Shown here piece after piece: positions 1 to 8,584 of a stretch of 64,000 bases of DNA. Positions within the stretch are counted from its first letter, which is position 1, and each line of letters begins with the position of its first letter. The stretch spans positions 310,001 through 374,000 of the forward strand of contig NZ_JAHNZO010000002.1 of the NCBI RefSeq assembly GCF_018998565.1, read 5' to 3'. The stretch is from Paenibacillus oleatilyticus. Its GTDB lineage: Bacteria > Bacillota > Bacilli > Paenibacillales > NBRC-103111. Under the pieces are notes generated by a model, which ran no database searches, was not told the origin of the DNA, and worked only from the letters and a program-made list of their open reading frames with translations. The position numbers were made by a program, and so were the translations under genes.

Positions 1-30
1 ATCGCCGAGATCGCCAAGATGTATTCATAG
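1..30 (+). CDS. C-terminal end of an unidentified protein (partial)
   Basis: The first 30 bases read in frame 1 as the tail IAEIAKMYS followed by TAG. The frame is open to the window edge and is followed at once by a terminator-like hairpin, which is what the end of a gene looks like. Nine residues are too few to name a family. Confidence 0.35.
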   Translation: MAEIAKMYS

Positions 31-39
31 AATCACTGC

Positions 40-82
40 AGGTGCAAGGTGTATAAAGAAATCTCGCAAAAACCTTGCACCT
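40..82 (+). terminator. Terminator-like hairpin after the left-edge gene
   Basis: An 11-base inverted repeat (AGGTGCAAGGT at 40-50 and ACCTTGCACCT at 72-82) closes a 21-base loop. There is no true T run after it, only CCAATTTTG, so it may act as a weak terminator or an mRNA-protecting hairpin. Confidence 0.4.
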
Positions 83-151
83 GATCCAATTTTGAATCTC
101 GATTTCTCACATTTTTGAAATGTTGTCGGAGTGGCACCCCCTATCTACATA

Positions 152-180
152 TTGACAATAGTTTGATGTAAAACTATAAT
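152..180 (+). promoter_or_regulatory. Sigma-A promoter with palindromic operator, MarR gene
   Basis: TTGACA at 152-157, a 17-base spacer, and TATAAT at 175-180 make a consensus vegetative promoter. A near-palindrome, TAGTTTGA-TG-TAAAACTA (159-176), fills the spacer and enters the -10. The expected start point, about 187, is the A of the ATG, so the message may be leaderless. The same palindrome precedes the next gene, so this is probably the autoregulatory site of the MarR protein. Confidence 0.75.
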
Positions 181-186
181 GAGGCC

Positions 187-609
187 ATGAGAATAAAAGA
201 TGGTATATCATTAATTTCCAAAATACGAGAGAAGGTCAATCGACTCATTGTATCCGAGATGATGGAACACGGGGTAGAGGGTATTGTAACTTCACATGGT
301 GATATCCTCCATGCTCTATTTAAGAAGCCAAGACTTACTATGGCAGAGATTGCCGAGAAGATTGGCAGGGATAAATCAACCGTAACGGCACTTGTGGATA
401 AATTGGTCAGACTCGGTTATGTGGCAAAGGAAAGAGACACAGCGGATGCAAGAGTTGTTTATGTGACCTTAACTCACAAAGGGAATGAACTGAAACCTGT
501 GTTCGAGGAAATATCCAATACAGTTATAGACGTTTTTTACTTAAACATCTCACAAAATGAACAGGAAGAGTTAGTAAGAATTTTAAATAAGATTTATAGT
601 AACTTTTAA
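187..609 (+). CDS. MarR-family transcriptional regulator
   Basis: A 140-residue protein of typical MarR length. The winged helix-turn-helix lies at about residues 45-100: MAEIAEKIGRDKSTVTALVD is the recognition region, followed by RDTADARVVYVTLT as the wing. MarR proteins bind palindromes as dimers and usually release DNA when a small phenolic or oxidant binds. No cysteine is visible that would suggest thiol sensing. The start is chosen because the homologous region begins at once and the next methionine is 24 codons in. No Shine-Dalgarno fits this ATG, consistent with a leaderless transcript. The hydrolase downstream carries the same operator and is the obvious regulated partner. Confidence 0.85.
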   Translation: MRIKDGISLISKIREKVNRLIVSEMMEHGVEGIVTSHGDILHALFKKPRLTMAEIAEKIGRDKSTVTALVDKLVRLGYVAKERDTADARVVYVTLTHKGNELKPVFEEISNTVIDVFYLNISQNEQEELVRILNKIYSNF

Positions 610-623
610 TTTTTTTTATTATT

Positions 624-645
624 TAGTTTGACATCAAACTATAAT
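624..645 (+). promoter_or_regulatory. Second MarR-type operator overlapping the hydrolase -10
   Basis: TAGTTTGACATCAAACTA (624-641) is a closer palindrome than the first copy and overlaps TATAAT at 640-645. No convincing -35 lies 17 bases upstream. Two matching sites in front of a MarR gene and its neighbour point to one regulator controlling both. Confidence 0.65.
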
Positions 646-666
646 GGGTTATGGAGGGAAAATTGT

Positions 667-1500
667 ATGAAAAAAATCAAAATCTACAGAAGCATTGCTA
701 AGTTGAAGCGTATCGATATGTTTTACTTTGATACAAAAACCGAAGGGCCACCTATTCTTTGTCTTCATGGAAGAAGGGGAAGAGCAGAAACCTGGTTTGA
801 TTTTATCCAACACTATGGAGAACAATACAGAATTATCGCACCAGATCAGAGAGGACATGGATTGAGTAGTAAACCTATATCGAAATATACGGCTGAAGAA
901 ATGGCCGAGGACATCATTCAACTATTAGATTTTTTAAAGATAGATTCCATCATTTTAGTAGGTCATTCCATGGGTGGAGCAGTAGCAGGATATTTAGCAG
1001 CGGTATATCCTGAGTACGTAAAAGCAGTAGCTATCCTTGACAAATCTGCATCAGGACCTGTAGAGCCAAACAAGGTAATGATAGATAAAAGCCAACTCCG
1101 TGACCCATTGACAAAAAATTGGCCCTTACCCTTTGCCACACGGAACGAAGCAATGAATTTTATTAGAAAGGCTGCGGATTCTAATTTGGAATATCAGTAT
1201 TTTATGAATAGTTTGGTGGAAACTGTAGAGGGGTATCAGATGATGTTCAGTTCACAGGCTATGGCTGCCAACATGGCGTATTATGAAAATTGGTTTCATC
1301 TATTACCGAGCATACAGTGTCTGGTATTGTTAATCAGAGCAAAAGGCAACCAAACAATATCGGACGAAGATTTTATTAGCATGCAATCCCTGATTCCGAA
1401 TTGTATTGCCCATGAAATGTCACATCCCGACCACAATGTTCATTTAAGTAACAAAGAAGAATTTTATGAATGGTTTGATATGTTTTTGAAAGGAATTTAA
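667..1500 (+). CDS. Alpha/beta hydrolase
   Basis: A 277-residue cytoplasmic alpha/beta hydrolase. The oxyanion-hole region CLHGRRG lies near residues 32-38, the nucleophile elbow GHSMGG puts the catalytic serine at about residue 101, and the final histidine is in PDHNVHL near the C-terminus. The fold is shared by enol-lactonases, haloperoxidase-like esterases and many others, so the substrate is unknown. The ATG at 667 is preferred over an upstream in-frame ATG because GGAGGG at 653-658 sits 8 bases before it. The gene is probably controlled by the adjacent MarR protein, which suggests a role in degrading or detoxifying a small aromatic or ester. Confidence 0.8.
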   Translation: MKKIKIYRSIAKLKRIDMFYFDTKTEGPPILCLHGRRGRAETWFDFIQHYGEQYRIIAPDQRGHGLSSKPISKYTAEEMAEDIIQLLDFLKIDSIILVGHSMGGAVAGYLAAVYPEYVKAVAILDKSASGPVEPNKVMIDKSQLRDPLTKNWPLPFATRNEAMNFIRKAADSNLEYQYFMNSLVETVEGYQMMFSSQAMAANMAYYENWFHLLPSIQCLVLLIRAKGNQTISDEDFISMQSLIPNCIAHEMSHPDHNVHLSNKEEFYEWFDMFLKGI

Positions 1501-1607
1501 CAGGCAACAATATGCCCAAACGCGCTGGAAAGTGTATAATAAACTGGTAGAAGTAAACACTAAAACGGCGACTTGTATTTATTTTTGAACGATAAAAAGG
1601 AGATCCG

Positions 1608-3083
1608 ATGACTGAGAACAAAGCAATCATAGATCCGGGATGGAATTTCGATAACAGCTATGCCCGTCTGCCGGAAACGTTTTTTTCCAGGCTTGAGCCG
1701 GCCCCTGTCCGTTCGCCGAAGCTGATCGTTCTGAATGACTGGTTAGCGGCATCCCTGGGGTTGAACGTCGAGGCGCTGCAAGGCAGCGAGGGTGTAGCGG
1801 TGTTTGCAGGAAATCGTATTCCCGAAGGGGCCGCGCCTCTTGCCCAGGCTTACGCAGGGCATCAATTTGGCCATTTCACCATGCTGGGAGACGGCCGGGC
1901 CTTGCTGCTTGGCGAACAGATTACCCCCGACAATACGCGGGTAGATATTCAGCTCAAGGGATCGGGCAGGACGCCATATTCCCGCGGCGGAGACGGTCGG
2001 GCGGCGCTTGGACCGATGCTGCGCGAATATATCATCAGCGAAGCGATGCATGCGCTCGGCGTTCCGACCACCCGCAGTTTGGCGGTGGTGACGACCGGCG
2101 AGGGAATCATCCGCGAAACCGAGCTGCCCGGTGCGGTTCTGACCCGCGTGGCTGCCAGTCATATACGCGTCGGCACCTTTCAATACGCTGCCAATTGGGG
2201 CGGCGTCGAGGAGCTGCGGACTTTGGCGGATTACACCATTCAGAGGCATTATCCGCACGCCGACGCGACGGAGAACCGCTATCTTTCCTTGCTTCAGGAA
2301 GTGATCAAGCGTCAGGCTGCGCTGATTGCCAAATGGCAGCTCGTCGGCTTTATTCACGGGGTGATGAATACCGATAATATGGCCCTGAGCGGAGAGACCA
2401 TCGATTACGGTCCTTGCGCTTTCATGGATGCCTACGATCCGGCAACGGTATTCAGCTCCATCGACGTTCACGGCCGCTATGCCTATGGAAATCAGCCGTC
2501 GATTGCCGCATGGAATCTCGCGAGATTGGCCGAAGCGTTATTGCCGCTGCTGCATGATGACGAGGATGAGGCGATCCGGCTGGCGGAGGATGCCATTTCC
2601 GGTTTTGTCGAACAATTTGCCGGTCATTGGCTCGCGGGAATGAGGGCGAAGCTTGGCCTCTTTAATGAAGAGCCGGAGGACGAAGCTCTGATGAAGGACC
2701 TTCTCGTCATGATGCAGAAGCATCAGGCGGACTACACCAATACATTCCGGGCTTTGACGTTCGATAAGCACGAGGATTTGGCATTCAACGGAACGACGGA
2801 ATTCGCGCAATGGCAGGAGCGGTGGCAGGCGAGACGGGGGAGACAGCAAGAGCCGCAGGCCTCCTCGCAGCAATTGATGCGCAGCAGCAATCCCGCGATC
2901 ATCCCGCGCAACCACCGGGTAGAGGAAGCGCTGGACGCCGCGGTGAAGCAGGGAGATTACAGCGTAATGGAGCGGCTTGTGCAGGCTCTTTCGAATCCTT
3001 ATGCGCACTCTCCCGAACAGGCGGAATACTGCACGCTGCCCGCAGCATCCGACCGTCCTTACCGCACCTTTTGCGGCACGTGA
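1608..3083 (+). CDS. selO: Protein adenylyltransferase SelO (YdiU/UPF0061 family)
   Basis: A 491-residue pseudokinase-fold enzyme that transfers AMP from ATP to protein hydroxyl groups; characterised homologues act in redox homeostasis. Family blocks are clear: [17 protein letters not shown], then the nucleotide-binding [20 protein letters not shown], then HGVMNTDNM and [11 protein letters not shown] with the metal-binding and catalytic residues. The C-terminus RTFCGT carries a cysteine close to the position where some eukaryotic homologues place selenocysteine. A ribosome site, AAAAAGGAG, precedes the ATG. It stands alone between the hydrolase and the argS leader. Confidence 0.93.
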   Translation: MTENKAIIDPGWNFDNSYARLPETFFSRLEPAPVRSPKLIVLNDWLAASLGLNVEALQGSEGVAVFAGNRIPEGAAPLAQAYAGHQFGHFTMLGDGRALLLGEQITPDNTRVDIQLKGSGRTPYSRGGDGRAALGPMLREYIISEAMHALGVPTTRSLAVVTTGEGIIRETELPGAVLTRVAASHIRVGTFQYAANWGGVEELRTLADYTIQRHYPHADATENRYLSLLQEVIKRQAALIAKWQLVGFIHGVMNTDNMALSGETIDYGPCAFMDAYDPATVFSSIDVHGRYAYGNQPSIAAWNLARLAEALLPLLHDDEDEAIRLAEDAISGFVEQFAGHWLAGMRAKLGLFNEEPEDEALMKDLLVMMQKHQADYTNTFRALTFDKHEDLAFNGTTEFAQWQERWQARRGRQQEPQASSQQLMRSSNPAIIPRNHRVEEALDAAVKQGDYSVMERLVQALSNPYAHSPEQAEYCTLPAASDRPYRTFCGT

Positions 3084-3096
3084 TCGTGTGAGGTTC

Positions 3097-3125
3097 TTGA
3101 CAATACGTTCCAATTCGGGTATAAC
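3097..3125 (+). promoter_or_regulatory. Promoter of the T-box/argS transcript
   Basis: TTGACA (3097-3102), 17 bases, TATAAC (3120-3125). The predicted start near 3132 leaves a leader of about 350 bases before argS, the right length for a T-box. Confidence 0.7.
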
Positions 3126-3164
3126 TACTTTTAAATATCGTGCCACGAATTGAATAAGCCAACA

Positions 3165-3446
3165 TAAATGAACGGGACAGTAGTTCAGGACGAACAGTCG
3201 CAGCGAGCCGGAGGTGGTGAAAGCCGGTACGTTGGTCTTGGATGAAGCGGACCCGGGATATGATTTGCCGAACCGGACTCGTCAAGCTAGGCTTCAGGCC
3301 TTCGGGACGACGCGCAGTAGGCAGATCCGGTCAAGGACCGTTACACGATTAAGCGGTGAATCGCCAATTTTGGCGATTTGCACATAGAGTGGTACCGCGG
3401 GAAGCAATAGGCTCTCGTCTCTTTTTTGGAGACGGGGGCCTTTTTG
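3165..3446 (+). promoter_or_regulatory. T-box riboswitch, argS leader
   Basis: The antiterminator core GAGTGGTACCGCGG lies at 3387-3400 and matches the T-box consensus AGGGTGGNACCGCG. The variable base after TGG is T, so it would pair with a tRNA whose discriminator base is A. A stem I-like region with GCGAGCCGGAGGTGGTGAAA-type sequence lies near 3203-3225. The leader senses uncharged tRNA-Arg if it matches the gene downstream. I could not fold stem I confidently; CGG at 3248-3250 is only a candidate specifier. Confidence 0.85.
3410..3446 (+). terminator. T-box-controlled intrinsic terminator
   Basis: GGCTCTCGTCTC (3410-3421) pairs with GGAGACGGGGGCC (3428-3440), partly through G-U pairs, and is followed by TTTTTGATTTT. 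It is the alternative structure to the antiterminator just upstream. Confidence 0.8.
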
Positions 3447-3481
3447 ATTTTCATAAATTTATCCATACGGAGGTCGGGAAA

Positions 3482-5377
3482 ATGATTCATAAGCAGCTTC
3501 ATCAAGCGCTAGAAGACATTGCAGAGCAGCTTCTTCAGGAAGCGGGGCATACCGTACCGGAGGAACTGTCGATCGTGATTGAACATCCGGCAAATGACCG
3601 GCACGGGGAGTACAGCACGAATCTGGCCATGAAGCTGGTGCGGGTGCTCAAGAAGAATCCTTTAACAATCGCTAACGAGATCAAAGCGAGGCTGGCAGAT
3701 CATCAGCGCGTTGCGGGATGGTTCGAACGTATTGAGGTCGCGGCGCCGGGTTTTGTGAATTTGTTTATTCATTGGGAGCACTGGATTGCTAACTCGCACC
3801 GCCAGGATGCCTTCCAGCCGGAAAATGAGCTCAAAAAAGTATTGATCGAGCATACGTCGATTAATCCGAATAAATCGGCGCATATCGGACATTTGCGTAA
3901 TTCGTGCATTGGCGATACTTTGGCAAGGATGCTTAAGCGGGTGGGCCATCAGGTCGAGGTTCACAATTACATCGACGATTTGGGCAACCAGCTGGCCGAT
4001 ACGGTTGTCGGCGTATTGCGGACGTCGGTACAGCAGCAGCATACCCGGTTTGGCGATTTTTGCTGGGACGTCTATGCGGAAATCAACCGGAAGTACCGCG
4101 AACAGCCCGAGCTGGAGCAGGAACGGGCGAATGTATTGCATCATCTGGAGCTAGGTCACAACAATATTGCCTGGCTCGGTACGTTGGTAGCGGAGCAAAT
4201 CGTCAGGGAGCATCTGGAGGACATGCGGCAGTTTGGAATTGACTACGATGTGCTGGTGTGGGAGAGCAGCATTGTTCGTGAGGGCTTCTGGCAGGAGACG
4301 TTTGAGAGGCTGCAAAAAACCGATCTGTTCCGGCAAGAAAGCGAAGGCAAGCTGGCCGGCTGTTGGGTGCTCAAGCAGACGTTGGAGGAGGCCGATCCAG
4401 CCGGACAGACGGAATTCCACAGCGACTAGGTGCTGGTACGATCCAACGGCATCCTGACGTACACGGCCAAAGATATTGCCTATCACCTGTGGAAGTTCGG
4501 TTTGCTCGATAAAACATTCCGCTATCAGCCCTTCGGCAGTGGGGTATGGTCTACGCATTCGCAAGGCGTGGAGCAGGACATTGGGCGGGCGGATAGGGTC
4601 GTCAACGTGATCGACCATCGTCAAGAATACCCGCAGCAGATGGTGAAGCAGGCATTGCAGGCATTGGGGGACGATAAGCAAGCTGCTCAGCTGCATCACG
4701 TCAGCTATGGGGTGGTATCACTGAGCCGGGCGACGGCCGAAAGTCTTGGCGTCGACACATCCGACGGCAGGTCATCGTATCCGATGTCCGGGAGACAGGG
4801 GATCGGCATCAAAGTGGCGGAGCTTGTCGCGCACATGGAAGCCGTTATCGAAGCCCAGCGCTCGCAGCACGAAGGCTTGGACAGCCGCTCGATCGCAGCG
4901 GCAGCGATCAGGTACTATTTGCTTAAATTCCATCTGCAGACGGAAGTGGTGTTCGATTTAGAGCAAGCAACGGAGGTGTCCGGCAATACCGGGGTGTATT
5001 TAATGTACTCTTATGCCAGGGCATGCAGCATTTTGGATAAAGGCCGTTTCCTGACGGACACGGCGGTCAACGATATCGCCGCGATCGCGGCATATCCGGT
5101 CGCAGAGGGGCTTGCGCCGCAGGAATATGCGGTTCTCAAGCAGCTCGCTTACTGGCCGGAGACCTTGGAGGAAGTCGTTGCCGGCTTGGCGCCAAATGTG
5201 CTTTGTACGTACCTGTATGAGCTGGCGTCGCTTTTCAACCATTTCTATACGGCATGCCAGATTCTTAAGACGGACGAAGGTACGCAAGGGTTCCGTCTGT
5301 GGCTGGTCGGACGGTATCGCGATACGATGCACGACGGGCTGTCCATCCTCGGCTTGCCTGCCCCGAACCGGATGTAG
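3482..5377 (+). pseudogene. argS: Arginyl-tRNA synthetase, interrupted by in-frame TAG
   Basis: The frame encodes about 631 residues of a class I arginyl-tRNA synthetase, with the HIGH-type motif SAHIGHLRNS near residue 133, the KMSKS-equivalent YPMSGRQG, and the C-terminal anticodon-binding domain ending LGLPAPNRM. Codon 316 (4427-4429) is TAG, with coding sequence continuing in the same frame as VLVRSNGI. Families usually have lysine there, so one AAG-to-TAG change explains it. A short 315-residue product would lack the signature loop and the anticodon domain. The ATG at 3482 follows GGAGGTCGGG. The T-box leader looks intact. It could be a true pseudogene with another argS elsewhere, a suppressed nonsense codon, or a sequencing error. 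Confidence 0.88.
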
Positions 5378-5430
5378 ACATCGATACGTGATAGAGTCGT
5401 ACAAATGTTCCCGGTCGTTCACCATATATT

Positions 5431-5490
5431 TTGACTTCCACAAATAAAATTAAATATAATCAATTATATCTAAACATAATTAATTATATT
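5431..5490 (+). promoter_or_regulatory. Promoter with two tandem AT-rich inverted repeats
   Basis: TTGACT (5431-5436), an 18-base spacer and TATAAT (5455-5460) form the promoter of the methyltransferase-ABC operon. ATATAAT-CA-ATTATAT (5454-5469) is a perfect 7-2-7 inverted repeat covering the -10. ATAATTAATTAT (5476-5487) is a second palindrome. Their centres are 20 bases apart, about two helical turns, as expected for two repressor dimers on one DNA face. The sites resemble metal-regulator operators but do not have the 7-1-7 form of Fur, Zur or PerR boxes. Confidence 0.55.
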
Positions 5491-5596
5491 GAATTCCATG
5501 TAATGTTGCGGATAATCACATTGAATAAATCTATTTAGTATTAATAAGTATGATGTGATTCGTACCAACAATGGAGTTGAAAGGGATGTGGATGGA

Positions 5597-6448
5597 ATGG
5601 CCGGGATCATCAATTGGGAAAAGATGCTTGAACTCGCTTATGGCAAGACAACGGATGACAGGGATGTGGATCCGGCTAAGTTTTGGGATCCGTTCGGCTA
5701 TATGTATGACAAGATGTCCAGAATGGAAAAAAGCTATACGAAACATCAAGTGGACGCTATGATTCTGGACCCCCATGACCGTGTTCTGGATGTAGGCTGC
5801 GGGACAGGAAGATTGTGTGTGCCGATTTCTAAAAAAGTGGGCAGCATCACCGCTATCGATGCTTCTCCGAACATGTTGAGTTATGCAAGAAAATACGCCG
5901 AAGAAGAGCAGGCGGATAATGTTCATTTTCATCTGGTGGATTGGAATAACGAAAGTGAAATCAACCAATTAGAACAGCATGATGTCGTTTTTGCATCACG
6001 CACCGTTGCGCTGAAAGATATTAAGAGACTAAATAAGCTTGCCAAAAAATATGTCTTTCTTTTGAGTTTTGCCAATGGGCCGTCCTTAAGATCGATACAA
6101 TTGGATTTATTTCGCGGAGTAAGAGGCAATGTACAGCTGGACTTTAAGGAAAACCGCCAGCTCGGGTATAACATTCGGTTTAATATGCTGTACGACTTGG
6201 GGATTGATCCAAGCGTCGTCATCGTGAAAGACGGGTTTGAAAAAAACTTTCGGAATAAAGAAGAAGCCTATGATGATTTAAGAACTTTAGGAACGGTGGA
6301 CGAGGATCAAGAAGATGTATTCAGGCAAAATGTAGACAAGTATTTGATCGAAGGTAAGGACGGTTCCGTTCGGTTTGTAAGAGAAACCTCCACTTATGTC
6401 ATGTGGTGGAAGCCTGAAGACGTGGATTTTACATACGAAGGAGTCTAA
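5597..6448 (+). CDS. Class I SAM-dependent methyltransferase
   Basis: A 283-residue protein with the S-adenosylmethionine motif VLDVGCGTGRLCVPI and the following acidic strand ITAIDASPNML, typical of the small-molecule methyltransferase fold. It heads an operon with a lipoprotein, a permease and an ATPase of the iron/cobalamin transport type; 2 bases separate it from the lipoprotein gene. This linkage suggests it modifies the transported ligand, for example a metallophore or corrinoid, but the substrate cannot be read from sequence. The ATG at 5597 was chosen with AAAGGG upstream; a GTG at 5555 would add 14 residues that do not look conserved. Confidence 0.75.
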   Translation: MAGIINWEKMLELAYGKTTDDRDVDPAKFWDPFGYMYDKMSRMEKSYTKHQVDAMILDPHDRVLDVGCGTGRLCVPISKKVGSITAIDASPNMLSYARKYAEEEQADNVHFHLVDWNNESEINQLEQHDVVFASRTVALKDIKRLNKLAKKYVFLLSFANGPSLRSIQLDLFRGVRGNVQLDFKENRQLGYNIRFNMLYDLGIDPSVVIVKDGFEKNFRNKEEAYDDLRTLGTVDEDQEDVFRQNVDKYLIEGKDGSVRFVRETSTYVMWWKPEDVDFTYEGV

Positions 6449-6450
6449 CG

Positions 6451-7536
6451 ATGAGACAACGAAAGATGAACATCATGCTTTGCTTTCTTGCCATGACGAT
6501 CGTTGTAGCGGGATGCGCAAAATCAACGGCAACGAACCATGCGGACGCTGAAGTTAAGGTTACCGACTCCAAACCTGATGCGAATGCAACCACAAACAAA
6601 AAAGTCGTCAGCATGTCGGGGAAAGAAGTCGAACTGCCGGGCAAAATAACAAGAGTCGTCAATACCTGGCCGTCGTCTGCAACCATGATGATTTTCTTAG
6701 GGGCCGGCGATAAATTAGTCGGCGTACATAAATATGTGAAAACTTTGCCCTTTAATAAGCTTATTTATCCGAAGCTGGAGCAAATTCCAACGGCTGAAGA
6801 GAATCCTGAGGAATTGCTGAAGCTGGACCCGGAAGTGATCATAACTGCCAGCGACGATAATATAAAAAGCTACACCCAAGTCGGTTTAAAGGGTGTAAAT
6901 CTAATGTTCAACAATTATAAAACCATGAAACAATCCGTTTCTGCTTTAGGCGATATTTTAGGCGGTGATTACAAAAGTAAAACAGATCGATTAGTCGCCT
7001 ACATTGACGGAAATCTAAACAAGGTTCAAGACAAGTTCAAAAACTTACAGGAAGAAGATAAACCGGTCGTTTATTATGCGGTTGATAATATGTACTCCAC
7101 AACTGGCGCCGGGACCATTATGGAAGAATGGGTGACCAACGGCGGAGGGAAATTTGCAACCTCCGATTTGGGGAAAGGCATGCGGGTGACCGTGACCCCG
7201 GAAGATATTTTAAAGAAAAATCCCGACATCATCGTCGTCAGTGGCGGAGAAGGGAGCAAGAAGGTTGTACAGAGCTTCAAAACAGCTCCGGAGTGGAGTG
7301 AAATTAAAGCGGTAAAAAACAATAAAATATTCGTAATCCCATCCGGCTGTTTTGCTTGGGACCGCTTTGGGGCGGAAAGCGCATTGCAAATTTTGTGGGC
7401 GGCGGCGACGTTCCATCCCGATTTGTTCGTGATGGATATGAAAGAGGAAACCAGAAAGTTTTATAAGGAATATTCGAATTTCGACATGACCGATCAGCAG
7501 CTGGAGCAGCTGTTAAAAGGAGAAGTTGTTAAATAA
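6451..7536 (+). CDS. ABC transporter substrate-binding lipoprotein (iron/cobalamin type)
   Basis: A 361-residue protein with a lipoprotein signal peptide: positive N-terminus, hydrophobic core and lipobox VAGC near residue 22, so it is tethered outside the membrane. The mature part has the TroA/FecB clamshell pattern, including ITRVVNTWPSSATMM, the helical linker LDPEVIIT and the C-terminal PSGCFAWDRFGAESALQILW. It follows the methyltransferase and precedes the FecCD permease. AAGGAG sits just upstream of the ATG. The ligand is probably a metal complex, but no binding residues can be assigned. Confidence 0.85.
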   Translation: MRQRKMNIMLCFLAMTIVVAGCAKSTATNHADAEVKVTDSKPDANATTNKKVVSMSGKEVELPGKITRVVNTWPSSATMMIFLGAGDKLVGVHKYVKTLPFNKLIYPKLEQIPTAEENPEELLKLDPEVIITASDDNIKSYTQVGLKGVNLMFNNYKTMKQSVSALGDILGGDYKSKTDRLVAYIDGNLNKVQDKFKNLQEEDKPVVYYAVDNMYSTTGAGTIMEEWVTNGGGKFATSDLGKGMRVTVTPEDILKKNPDIIVVSGGEGSKKVVQSFKTAPEWSEIKAVKNNKIFVIPSGCFAWDRFGAESALQILWAAATFHPDLFVMDMKEETRKFYKEYSNFDMTDQQLEQLLKGEVVK

Positions 7537-7555
7537 AAAAACGGGTGAGCAGAAG

Positions 7556-8584
7556 ATGGAAGCGTTAAAGCAAAAGGCTGGTTCATACAGCAAGGTTAGA
7601 GATTACATGCTTTTGTTAACGTTATGGCTCCTGCTGTTCGTCCTTTCGGTCGCAGCGCTTTGCTTAGGGCGATATGGTATTCCGATTTCGGATGTTTTGG
7701 ATGTTTTATCCTCAAAACTGCTTGGAAAGCCGTCAAATGTAAATCAAACCATTGAAAATATTATTTTGAATTTAAGATTGCCCAGAATCATCGCTTCCAT
7801 TGTGATCGGGGGTTCACTGGCATTGGCCGGGGCCGCATACCAAGGGATTTTTAGAAATCCTTTGGTTTCCCCGGACATTTTAGGTGTTTCTTCCGGTGCG
7901 GGGCTGGGGGCTGCTTTAGCCATACTTTTTCAATTGGGGACATTCGGTTTACAAATCTCCTCCTTGGCCGTTATGATAACAAGCGCGATTCCGAAGTTCA
8001 TGAAAAATCGTTCAACCATCATTCTCGTCTTAGGGGGAATTATCGTGAACGGAATGATGGTTTCTTTATTAGGATTGGCCAAATATATGATGGATACCGA
8101 GAATAAGCTTGCGGAGCTTACCTATTGGCTTCTGGGCAGCTTAGCCAAAATCTCCAAGGGCGATATATGGATAATCTCCATTCCCATGGTGATCTCAATG
8201 CTGCTGCTGCTCGCTATCCGATGGAGAGTCAATATTCTTGCTTTAGGAGAAAGCGAGGCTAAAAACCTGGGCGTCCATACGGAGTTTTATCGCGGTCTCG
8301 TCATCGTATTATCTACAGTTTTAACCGCTTGTGCCGTATGTGTTAGCGGAACCATCGGTTGGATCGGGCTAATCGTTCCTCATTTGGGACGAATGCTGAT
8401 TGGGCCGGACAATAAAAGGTTATTTCCTCTTTCTATCATCCTAGGAGGAGGATTTTTGTTAATGATTGATACGCTATCAAGAATCGTTTCCCCGGCAGAA
8501 TTGCCCATCAGTATTTTAACGGGGCTTGTGGGAGCGCCTTTTTATTTTTGGATTTTGCATAAACAAAGGATGAACATGACATGA
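7556..8584 (+). CDS. FecCD/BtuC-family ABC transporter permease
   Basis: A 342-residue protein with about nine to ten hydrophobic segments. Family marks include LRLPRIIASIVIGGSLALAG, NPLVSPDILGVSSGAG and the coupling region GTIGWIGLIVPHLGRML. It dimerises in the membrane to move a metal-chelate or corrinoid ligand delivered by the preceding lipoprotein. The ATG at 7556 is preferred, with GGTGAG six bases upstream; a TTG at 7526 would overlap the lipoprotein gene and put its ribosome site too close. The gene overlaps the ATPase gene by four bases (ATGA), indicating translational coupling. Confidence 0.88.
   Translation: MEALKQKAGSYSKVRDYMLLLTLWLLLFVLSVAALCLGRYGIPISDVLDVLSSKLLGKPSNVNQTIENIILNLRLPRIIASIVIGGSLALAGAAYQGIFRNPLVSPDILGVSSGAGLGAALAILFQLGTFGLQISSLAVMITSAIPKFMKNRSTIILVLGGIIVNGMMVSLLGLAKYMMDTENKLAELTYWLLGSLAKISKGDIWIISIPMVISMLLLLAIRWRVNILALGESEAKNLGVHTEFYRGLVIVLSTVLTACAVCVSGTIGWIGLIVPHLGRMLIGPDNKRLFPLSIILGGGFLLMIDTLSRIVSPAELPISILTGLVGAPFYFWILHKQRMNMT

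Noticed and set aside
1743..2471. A 242-codon minus-strand frame inside selO
   Set aside because: It is a shadow of selO; the plus-strand frame has full family motifs.
3248..3250. CGG as the T-box specifier codon
   Set aside because: Stem I could not be folded reliably by eye, so the specifier is left open.
4427..4429. TAG in argS as pyrrolysine or programmed recoding
   Set aside because: There is no pyrrolysine gene in the window, no recoding structure seen, and lysine is the expected residue; mutation or error is simpler.
5454..5487. Fur, Zur or PerR box in the ABC operon promoter
   Set aside because: The palindromes have two-base or zero-base centres and do not match the 7-1-7 forms.
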